DNA from: Bacillota bacterium
GTDB taxonomy: Bacteria; Bacillota; Clostridia; Lachnospirales; Lachnospiraceae
Length of the DNA: 17,921 bases
Reading direction: 5' to 3'
Assembly (NCBI GenBank): GCA_017861355.1
Contig: JAGFXQ010000026.1
Location: 1-17,921 of the forward strand
The notes beneath the pieces were generated by a model. That model was not told the origin of the DNA, ran no database searches, and saw nothing but the letters and a program-made list of their open reading frames with translations. Each line of letters starts with the position of its first letter. Within the stretch, counting starts at the first letter, position 1. Made by a program: the position numbers and the translations under genes. Below are positions 8,919 through 15,308 of the stretch, in pieces.

Positions 8919-8959
8919 GGAAGAAACGTGAATGTTTAAAAATGAATGGAGGAAATGAC

Positions 8960-9343
8960 ATGAAGAAAGAGATTATTAATGCAAAAAATGCACCGGCAGC
9001 AGTTGGGCCTTATGTTCATGCAATTAAAGCAGGAGATTTCCTGTTTACCTCAGGCCAGCTTGGTTTAGATCCGGTAACCGGTGCGATGCCAGAGGGTGTT
9101 GAAGCTCAGACACATCTCAGCCTGAAGAACCTTGGAGCTATACTTTCTGAAGCTGGATTATCCTATCAGGATGTAGTGAAGACCACGGTATTTTTACAGG
9201 ATATGAATGATTTTGCAACAGTGAACGCAATTTATGCAGATTATTTTAAGGGTGAGACACCGGCTCGTTCCTGTGTACAGGTAGCCAAATTACCAAAGGG
9301 CGGACTGGTAGAAATCGAAGCAGTGGCAGTAAAGTCAAACTAA
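8960..9343 (+). CDS. ridA: RidA family 2-iminobutanoate/2-iminopropanoate deaminase
   Basis: A 127-residue RidA/YjgF/UK114 protein, a small trimeric cytoplasmic enzyme that hydrolyses reactive enamine/imine intermediates such as 2-aminoacrylate. The N-terminal PAAVGPY motif, SGQLGLDP and the C-terminal PARSCVQVAKLPKGGLVEIEA segment are present. R103 and E120 occupy the conserved active-site positions. The start at 8960 is set by GGAGG (8949-8953); an open frame extends upstream to 8888 but overlaps the end of the hydrolase gene and has no good ribosome binding site. Its place in this locus makes sense because the diaminopropionate lyase (ygeX) generates 2-aminoacrylate. It is the last gene before a large hairpin. 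Confidence 0.94.
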   Translation: MKKEIINAKNAPAAVGPYVHAIKAGDFLFTSGQLGLDPVTGAMPEGVEAQTHLSLKNLGAILSEAGLSYQDVVKTTVFLQDMNDFATVNAIYADYFKGETPARSCVQVAKLPKGGLVEIEAVAVKSN

Positions 9344-9350
9344 GTTCATA

Positions 9351-9405
9351 GGGCTGTTGCAATATGGTAAGTCAAATTCCCATAAGTTATATTTTGCAAC
9401 AGCCC
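9351..9405 (+). terminator. Long hairpin after ridA (terminator-like or palindromic repeat)
   Basis: GGGCTGTTGCAA (9351-9362) and its exact complement TTGCAACAGCCC (9394-9405) form a 12-bp stem with a 31-base loop, starting 7 bases after the ridA stop. No clear T-run follows (AATTAATTC). It could be a partial terminator between the two plus-strand gene groups, or a small dispersed inverted-repeat element; the CTGTTGCAA core resembles terminal repeats of some insertion sequences. Confidence 0.55.
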
Positions 9406-9488
9406 AATTAATTCTGGTGTGTCCGGCGAAACAGGATCATACTTGCCTGCGATATCCGCAACACAAATTAATTCCGAGGTAAGGCATC

Positions 9489-10199
9489 ATGCAGACTGGT
9501 GTCGAAGGAAGGGGAGATAAGACACTCATGGAGGATATAGGAAAGAAGAGGACGATCCGAAGCTCAAAGAATACATCTAAGGCTGAGGCAAATTCGGAGA
9601 TCAATCCGGAGATCAGTAAGGAGCAGAACAAACGTATAATGAATGCTGCTCTGGATGTGGTGAATAAGCAGACGATCGCAGGTACCAGAATGCACCTGAT
9701 CGCTGATCGCGCGAAGATGGTTCAGTCCAATGTTCATTATTATTATAAAACAAAAAATGAGCTGATGGGAGCTCTTCAGGAGTATATTTTTGAAGAGTGC
9801 TACGATGCCCGTAGGAAAGAGAAAAAGCATAGTAAAGACACACTGGAAAGCCAGCTGGAAGTGTTTATCAATCAGAAGAAAAGATTGATTTTAACAAAGC
9901 ATAAGTATGATTTTGCGGAGATTGATTTCTGGGTTCAGAGTAAAAGCAACGATGAGATTCATGGCAAATTCAATGAATCCTATTCTAAGTGGAGGAGAGA
10001 AATCCGCGAAGTACTTGATAAATACTGCCCGTGGTTAGAAGAAAGTAACAAGGAGTTACTTCCATACACTTTAGTCTCGCTGATGCAGGGAGCTACCATT
10101 CAATATCTGATCAATAAAGAAGAGTTTGACGTGGAAGGCTATTTCGAACAATGCAAGCAGATGATACTCAGTCAGATTTATAGCTTGAAGAAAGAATAA
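9489..10199 (+). CDS. TetR/AcrR family transcriptional regulator
   Basis: A 236-residue DNA-binding regulator. Residues 1-45 are a polar, lysine-rich extension. Residues about 46-105 are a TetR N-terminal domain with the helix-turn-helix at about 62-88 (HLIADRAKMVQSNVHYYYKTK), and the rest is an all-helical ligand/dimer domain. The ATG at 9489 lies nine bases after GAGG. A second in-frame ATG at 9528 follows GGGGAG by 11 bases and would give 223 residues, so the start is not certain. Because it lies inside the catabolic locus it is the best candidate for its local regulator. The effector may be a purine-pathway metabolite, but the sequence does not show which. The intergenic stretch before it (9406-9488) shows no convincing promoter. 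Confidence 0.87.
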   Translation: MQTGVEGRGDKTLMEDIGKKRTIRSSKNTSKAEANSEINPEISKEQNKRIMNAALDVVNKQTIAGTRMHLIADRAKMVQSNVHYYYKTKNELMGALQEYIFEECYDARRKEKKHSKDTLESQLEVFINQKKRLILTKHKYDFAEIDFWVQSKSNDEIHGKFNESYSKWRREIREVLDKYCPWLEESNKELLPYTLVSLMQGATIQYLINKEEFDVEGYFEQCKQMILSQIYSLKKE

Positions 10200-10233
10200 C
10201 TGATTGTAATCTTTGGTGGAAAGTTGTGGTCAG

Positions 10234-11841
10234 ATGTATGATTATATCTTAAAGAATGGTTATGTAGTGGTTGGTGACGGCATGAAAGCAAAGATTGCCG
10301 ATCTGGCAATCGGAGACGGAAAGATTAGGGAAATTAGCGAACATATTAATAAGCCGGCGAAGAATATTCTTGATGTCTCAGGAAAGTATGTGACGCCCGG
10401 CTTTATTGATATTCATCGTCATGCGGACGTGAAACTATTCGCAAAGGACTTTGGTGAACTTGAAGTCAGACAAGGATTGACGACGATCATCAACGGTAAC
10501 TGCGGTTTGAGTGTCGTTCCCTGTCCGGCAAGCCACAAGGAAGACATCCATCGCTTTCTAAAACCAGTCATTGGTAATGTTCCAAGCGGAGTTTATTTTG
10601 ATGATTTCTCCTCCTACCGTAGAGAAGCAGAACTTCAGGAGCTACCGGTGAATGTAGGGATGCTGATCGGAAATGGAACCATCCGGGCGGCAGTGATAGG
10701 GTATCAGACCGGTAAACTGTCACTTGAAGAAAAGGAACGAGCACGGGCTTATTTGGAGAGTTCCCTGGAAGCAGGAGCACTGGGTGTCAGCCTTGGAATT
10801 GTCTATGCGCCGGAATACAACTATGATCTGGAAGACTTTGTTGATGTTCTTTGGCCGATGAGAAGATATCAGGTACCATTGCTCACGCATATCCGAGGAG
10901 AAGGAGATACCATCTGCGAAGCTCTGGAGGAAGTAATTGAAATCGCAAGGAGGCTGGAAGTTCCCTTACACGTAAGTCATCTTAAGATTATCGGAGCAAG
11001 AAACTGGGGCACCAAGTCGGAGAAAGCCCTGGAAATGTTAACAAAGGCAAGAGCCTCCGGTATGGAGGTCACCTACGATCTCTATCCCTATACGGCAGGT
11101 TCCACACAGTTGATTCAGATTCTTCCCCCGGAGTATTTGGAGGGAGGGCTTGATCAAATTACTGCCAGATTGCAAGTAAAAGAAGAAAGGGAGGCACTTA
11201 CCGCGATACTGAAAATGCCCTCGACGCATTTTGAGAATCTGGTATCCTCCATTGGTTGGAATAATATCTATCCCACGACGATGCATCAGCAGCAGAATCA
11301 ATTATTCATCGGCAAATCCATCGAAGAGATTGCGATACTTCAGGAGAAAGACCCTTATGAATGTGCTTATGATCTGCTGATAGAAGAGAACTGTGGGATA
11401 TCTATGATTGATTATATCGCATCGGAGGAGGATATCATTCGTATTATGAAGGATCCTTATTCCTCCATAATATCGGATACCGTATATCCGGAGGGGGGTC
11501 TTCCTCACCCAAGAATGTATGGAACTTTTCCGAGGATCCTTCAAAACTATGTGAAGGAACAAAAAGTACTTACGATAGAAGAGGCAGTCCGCAAGATGAC
11601 CAGTCTTCCTGCCGAGGTATTTCATCTCAGTGGAAAAGGAATGCTTAAGCCCGGCATGGATGCAGACATTAATGTATTTGATTTAGAGAAAATTGAAACA
11701 AAAGCAAGTTATCGGGAACCGATCCATATGGCGACCGGTTTCAGCTACGTGTTTGTGAATGGAGTAATTACGGTGTGTCAGGATCAATATCTGGGATCAA
11801 AAGCCGGAATATTTATAACACGAAGGACAGGAGGGGAATGA
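10234..11841 (+). CDS. N-acyl-D-amino-acid deacylase-like amidohydrolase
   Basis: A 535-residue metal-dependent amidohydrolase of the D-aminoacylase (N-acyl-D-amino-acid deacylase) family. H61 and H63 (FIDIHRHAD), C90 (NGNCGLS), H219 (THIRGEGD), H249 (HVSHLKI) and D415 (ISDTVYPEGG) fall where this family has its metal and catalytic residues. The C-terminal SLPAEVFHLSGKGMLKPGMDADINVFD stretch is the usual closing beta-sandwich. I use ATG 10234; TTG 10213 in frame would add seven residues. The ribosome binding site (GGTGGAAAG) is weak, but the gene starts 34 bases after the regulator and its stop overlaps an ATG in ATGA form. The family also includes enzymes that cut ureido or N-carbamoyl compounds. 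Here it may act on an acyl or carbamoyl intermediate of the purine pathway, which is inference. Confidence 0.82.
   Translation: MYDYILKNGYVVVGDGMKAKIADLAIGDGKIREISEHINKPAKNILDVSGKYVTPGFIDIHRHADVKLFAKDFGELEVRQGLTTIINGNCGLSVVPCPASHKEDIHRFLKPVIGNVPSGVYFDDFSSYRREAELQELPVNVGMLIGNGTIRAAVIGYQTGKLSLEEKERARAYLESSLEAGALGVSLGIVYAPEYNYDLEDFVDVLWPMRRYQVPLLTHIRGEGDTICEALEEVIEIARRLEVPLHVSHLKIIGARNWGTKSEKALEMLTKARASGMEVTYDLYPYTAGSTQLIQILPPEYLEGGLDQITARLQVKEEREALTAILKMPSTHFENLVSSIGWNNIYPTTMHQQQNQLFIGKSIEEIAILQEKDPYECAYDLLIEENCGISMIDYIASEEDIIRIMKDPYSSIISDTVYPEGGLPHPRMYGTFPRILQNYVKEQKVLTIEEAVRKMTSLPAEVFHLSGKGMLKPGMDADINVFDLEKIETKASYREPIHMATGFSYVFVNGVITVCQDQYLGSKAGIFITRRTGGE
11829..11836 (+). promoter_or_regulatory. 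Ribosome binding site of the MocA-like gene
   Basis: AGGAGGGG inside the end of the deacylase gene. The nearest ATG (11838) is only 1-3 bases away and out of frame with the MocA-like protein. An in-frame ATC at 11843 is at the ideal spacing of six to eight bases. This site decides the start problem described for that gene. Confidence 0.6.
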
Positions 11842-11842
11842 T

Positions 11843-12430
11843 ATCGACAGAGATAACCTGGGGATTATACTTTTGGCAGCAGGCAATAGTACCAGATACC
11901 ACGGAATAAAGCTTTTGGATCAGGTGGAAGGTAAGAAGATGTACCAGTATATTCTTGAGATTATGACGACCTTTCCCCAAGAGTCTAAAATTATCGTCAC
12001 GCAATATGAAGAAATAGAATACTGCGCTTCGCAATATGGTTTCGAAGCGATTATGAATAGAGAACCGGAGCTTGGAATCTCCCACTCCATCCAATTAGGA
12101 TTGAAAGCAGTGTTAGAGAGAAAACCTAACCTTGAAGGGGTGATGTTCGGTGTATGTGATCAGCCGTACCTGAGAAGAACCTCGATTGACAGGTTACTAC
12201 AGGCATTTTCCGTGACGGATCGGAATATCGTAGCACTAGCCTGGCAGGAGACTATCGGTAATCCTTGTATCTTCGGAAAGAAATACTTTGAGGAGCTGTT
12301 CTCATTGTCACTCGATACCGGTGGTAAGAAGATACTTCTGCGCCATCCGGAAGATGTAGAATTTGTAATGGTTCAAGAAGCAAAGGAATTAATTGATATT
12401 GATACCAGGACAACCAATGATAATGAATGA
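11843..12430 (+). CDS. MocA/YgfJ-like molybdenum cofactor nucleotidyltransferase (non-canonical or disrupted start)
   Basis: A nucleotidyltransferase of the MobA/MocA family, which attaches a nucleotide (CTP in MocA) to molybdopterin to mature molybdenum hydroxylases. Visible motifs are the NTP loop LLAAGNSTRYHG with K downstream (KLL), NREPELGISHSI, the metal-binding CDQPYL, GNPCIF, LDTGGKK and DIDT near the C-terminus. Expected length is about 190-200 residues. No ATG, GTG or TTG precedes the NTP loop in frame: the frame opens after a stop at 11816-11818, and the first usable standard codon, TTG 11873, sits inside LLAAG. An ATC at 11843 with ideal ribosome spacing gives 195 residues starting DRDNLGIILLAAG. 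The nearby ATG 11838 overlaps the upstream stop but is two bases out of frame and stops after 23 codons. So it is either an AUC start, a recent 2-base change, or a sequencing error. The gene sits directly before the hydroxylase it probably serves. Confidence 0.8.
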   Translation: MDRDNLGIILLAAGNSTRYHGIKLLDQVEGKKMYQYILEIMTTFPQESKIIVTQYEEIEYCASQYGFEAIMNREPELGISHSIQLGLKAVLERKPNLEGVMFGVCDQPYLRRTSIDRLLQAFSVTDRNIVALAWQETIGNPCIFGKKYFEELFSLSLDTGGKKILLRHPEDVEFVMVQEAKELIDIDTRTTNDNE

Positions 12431-12481
12431 TAAGCCTTGTAGGCATTTAACAAAGCTGTGATAGAAAGGAAGGTATCCTAG

Positions 12482-15085
12482 ATGTACTCGGTTATAATCA
12501 ATGATAAGGTATATCAATCCGAGAAAGATATGCCCTTAATGGACTACCTCAGAGATGAGCTTAGAATTACTTCAGTAAAAAATGGCTGCAAGGAAGGTGC
12601 TTGTGGCACTTGTACGGTAATCATTGACGGGAAGACTTCGCGTTCCTGTGTACAGAAGCTTTCTAAGCTGGAGGGAAAGAGGATACAGACCATCGAAGGG
12701 TTTTCTGAGTTGGAACGAGAAGTATTTGGTTACGCGTTTGCCCAGACCGGAGCGGTACAGTGTGGTTTCTGCATTCCCGGAATGGTGGTTTGCGGGAAGT
12801 GCCTGATTGATCAGAGCCCGGATCCGACCGGAGAAGAAGTGAAGTATGCAATTCGAAATAATATCTGTCGCTGCACCGGTTATACCAAGATTGAAGAAGC
12901 GATTCTTCTGGCGGCCAAGATGCTACGGGAGAATATTCCGATACCGGAGACAGAGCAGACCGTGAAGGTCGGAGAAAAGGTTCCTCGTGTTGATGCAGTC
13001 CCGAAGACCTTGGGAACAGCGATGTATGCGGATGATTATTACTATGAAGGAATGCTTTACGGCAAAAATGTATTCAGTAAATATGCCAGAGCAAAGATCG
13101 TTTCTGTCAATACAACAAAAGCTCTTGCGATGCCGGGTGTTGTAGCAGTCTATACAGCTAAGGATATTCCTGGAAGCAGATACATCGGACATCTTGCAAA
13201 AGACTGGCCCGGAATGATTGCGGAAGGCGAAGAAACAAAGTGCATCGGTGATACACTGGCAATTGTTGTAGCCGAATCCAGAGAACAGGCTATGGAAGCG
13301 GTGAAGGCGGTTGAAGTGGAATACGAAGAACTTAAGCCGGTGTGTAGTCCTGAGGAAGCGAAGCTTCCGAATGCCCCGCAGGTTCATGGGGAAGGCTTTA
13401 TGCTATTTGGCAAGCTCGTGACCCCCGAGAATAACCTCTTCAGTCACCAGGAGGTGAAGCGTGGCGATGCCATGGGTGCTTTGGCGGCTTCCAAATATGT
13501 TGCAGAGGCAACCTTTACCCTTCCGCCTACCGAGCATGCATTCATGGAGCCGGAGACGGCAGTGGCTATGCCGGATGGGGATGGTATCTTCGTCATTACC
13601 GGAGGACAGGGCGTTTATGATGAGTATCATGAGATCAGTACCTATCTGGGCATTCCCCAGGAGAAGGTTCACATACAGAGCGCCACGGTAGGTGGCGGTT
13701 TTGGCGGTAAGGAAGACATGAGCGTTCAGCATCAGGCAGCTCTCTGTGCTTATCTGACAAAGCGCCCGGTTAAGGTATCCTTCAGCCGGCAGGAAAGTAT
13801 CAACTATCATCCAAAGCGACATGCGATGGAGATTTATTGTAAGCTTGGCTGTGATGAGAACGGTATTCTTCAGGGAATAGAAGCACGTCTTACCTCCGAT
13901 ACCGGAGCTTACGGCTCTCTGGGTGGGCCGGTGCTTCAGAGGGCCTGCACACATATCGGCGGACCATATAATTATCAGAATGTTGATATTGAAGGAAATG
14001 CTTATTATACGAACAATCCCCCAGCGGGAGCCTTTCGCGGGTTTGGAGTAACCCAGTCCTGCGCAGTGGTTGAGCCTTTGATCAACCTTTTAGCAGAAAA
14101 AGTTGGAATCTCTGGGTGGGAGATTCGTTATCGCAATGCGATCCGTCCCGGACAGTCATTGCCGAACGGACAGCTGGCAGATGAAGGAACTGCTATGGCA
14201 GAGACACTGGAAGCAGTGAAAGAAGACTTTGAACGCTATGAAGCAGATCCGAATTATTATGTCGGTATCGCCAGTGCAATGAAGAATTCCGGTCTGGGTG
14301 TCGGTGTATTAGATATCGGCCGTTGTAACCTGAAGATCATCGATGGCAAGGTGCATACCAGATCCTCTGCCGGCGCGATCGGTCAGGGCGTTCAGACTGT
14401 ACTGCTTCAGATCGTCGGTGAGACAACCGGACTGAAGAGAGACCATATCGTGGTAGAGCATCCCGATACAAGGTATACTCCGAATTCCGGAACTACTACG
14501 GCTTCCCGTCAGACAGTATTTGCCGGAGAGGCTGCCCGTCAGGCTGCACTATTACTAAAGGTTGACCTGGAGCAGGGCTTAACCTTATCGGAACTGGAGG
14601 GCAAGGAATACATCGGTGAATATGACTTCAAATCCGATCCCATGGGATCTACGAAGCCAAATCCGGTGAGTCATGTAGCTTATGGCTATGCAACACAGCT
14701 CTATATTCTAGATTTAGAAGGTAAGGTAGTTCAGATTGTTGCAGCCCATGATGCGGGCAGGGTAATCAATCCGCTCTCCTTAACCGGACAGATCGAGGGT
14801 GGAGCAGCAATGGCCTTGGGGTATGGTTTAACCGAGGACTTTCCGTTGAAAGAGGGTATCCCTCAGGTTAAGCTTGGAACTTTAGGACTCTTTAAGGCCA
14901 GCCAGATGCCTTCGATCAAAATGCATCTCATCGAAAAGAACAAGAATGAACTTGCTTATGGTGCCAAAGGAATCGGAGAAATCGTAGCAGTCATGGGTGC
15001 ACCTGCCTGCCAGAACGCATACTACAAGAAAGATGGTATCTTCCGAACGAAGCTTCCGTTGGAACATACCTTTTACCACAAATAA
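12482..15085 (+). CDS. xdhD: Fused [2Fe-2S]/molybdopterin xanthine dehydrogenase-type hydroxylase (XdhD-like)
   Basis: An 867-residue molybdenum hydroxylase. Residues 1-75 are a plant-type [2Fe-2S] domain (C36, C41, C44, C56), 76-155 a second [2Fe-2S] domain (C94, C97, C129, C131), and about 165-867 the molybdopterin domains. The latter carry GGGFGGKE (404-411), GAFRGFG (516-522) with R519, and the catalytic glutamate E833 in AKGIGEI. The FAD domain or subunit found in classical xanthine dehydrogenase is absent, both here and in the rest of the window. The architecture matches XdhD and the 'selenium-dependent xanthine dehydrogenase' group of anaerobes, where selenium is a labile cofactor and not selenocysteine. 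The start follows AAAGGAAGG by about nine bases. It probably oxidises or reduces purines (xanthine, urate, hypoxanthine) and needs an outside electron partner; YgfK is the best local candidate. Confidence 0.93.
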   Translation: MYSVIINDKVYQSEKDMPLMDYLRDELRITSVKNGCKEGACGTCTVIIDGKTSRSCVQKLSKLEGKRIQTIEGFSELEREVFGYAFAQTGAVQCGFCIPGMVVCGKCLIDQSPDPTGEEVKYAIRNNICRCTGYTKIEEAILLAAKMLRENIPIPETEQTVKVGEKVPRVDAVPKTLGTAMYADDYYYEGMLYGKNVFSKYARAKIVSVNTTKALAMPGVVAVYTAKDIPGSRYIGHLAKDWPGMIAEGEETKCIGDTLAIVVAESREQAMEAVKAVEVEYEELKPVCSPEEAKLPNAPQVHGEGFMLFGKLVTPENNLFSHQEVKRGDAMGALAASKYVAEATFTLPPTEHAFMEPETAVAMPDGDGIFVITGGQGVYDEYHEISTYLGIPQEKVHIQSATVGGGFGGKEDMSVQHQAALCAYLTKRPVKVSFSRQESINYHPKRHAMEIYCKLGCDENGILQGIEARLTSDTGAYGSLGGPVLQRACTHIGGPYNYQNVDIEGNAYYTNNPPAGAFRGFGVTQSCAVVEPLINLLAEKVGISGWEIRYRNAIRPGQSLPNGQLADEGTAMAETLEAVKEDFERYEADPNYYVGIASAMKNSGLGVGVLDIGRCNLKIIDGKVHTRSSAGAIGQGVQTVLLQIVGETTGLKRDHIVVEHPDTRYTPNSGTTTASRQTVFAGEAARQAALLLKVDLEQGLTLSELEGKEYIGEYDFKSDPMGSTKPNPVSHVAYGYATQLYILDLEGKVVQIVAAHDAGRVINPLSLTGQIEGGAAMALGYGLTEDFPLKEGIPQVKLGTLGLFKASQMPSIKMHLIEKNKNELAYGAKGIGEIVAVMGAPACQNAYYKKDGIFRTKLPLEHTFYHK

Positions 15086-15232
15086 CATTACATTATAGCG
15101 GCAGGCTAACCGGACTGGAATTGCTTAGCTTCTGCTTCACGAATATACAATTAACCAGGTGTTCGAATTTGCATTCAATTTGTCGAAATATTAGTTAAAT
15201 CGCACAACACTGACAGAATATACAATATATTG
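15086..15232. other. Intergenic region before the symporter gene
   Basis: No gene is seen. A weak stem (GCAGGCTAA at 15101-15109 with TTAGCttCTGC at 15125-15135) follows the hydroxylase stop, without a T-run. Further on, TTCGA (15162-15166) and TCGAA (15183-15187) flank an imperfect inverted repeat upstream of the symporter promoter and could be an operator half-site pair. Both are low-confidence. Confidence 0.3.
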
Positions 15233-15233
15233 T
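15222..15233. promoter_or_regulatory. Perfect palindrome at the symporter promoter (possible operator)
   Basis: ACAATATATTGT is a perfect 12-bp palindrome whose last base is the first base of the -35 hexamer. This is a usual place for a dimeric regulator such as the TetR protein of this locus. The ten-base core CAATATATTG occurs again in both arms of the inverted repeat at 16866-16977, so it could instead belong to a genome-wide repeat. Binding is not shown by the sequence. Confidence 0.4.
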
Positions 15234-15261
15234 TGAAAAAAGATGTAATTATTAGTATAAT
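15233..15261 (+). promoter_or_regulatory. Promoter of the sodium:solute symporter gene
   Basis: TTGAAA (15233-15238), exactly 17 bases, then consensus TATAAT (15256-15261). The predicted transcript start is about 40 bases before the symporter ATG. This is the best promoter match in the window and implies that the transporter is expressed separately from the enzyme operon. Confidence 0.7.
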
Positions 15262-15308
15262 TAAATATAGAAATAAACATCTACACATACAATAAGGAGG
15301 ATATGCGA

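Noticed and set aside
8888..8959. A longer ridA start adding 24 residues
   Set aside because: The extension overlaps the end of the hydrolase gene, is not RidA-like, and the ATG at 8960 has a clear GGAGG site.
13403..13954. A 183-codon minus-strand frame inside the molybdenum hydroxylase gene
   Set aside because: The plus-strand frame encodes the conserved GGGFGGKE region at the same place. The minus frame shows no motif and no start signal.
80..15085. Selenocysteine (in-frame UGA) in the 'selenium-associated' genes
   Set aside because: ygeY, ygfK and the molybdenum hydroxylase read through to full family length without in-frame UGA. Any selenium would be a labile cofactor.
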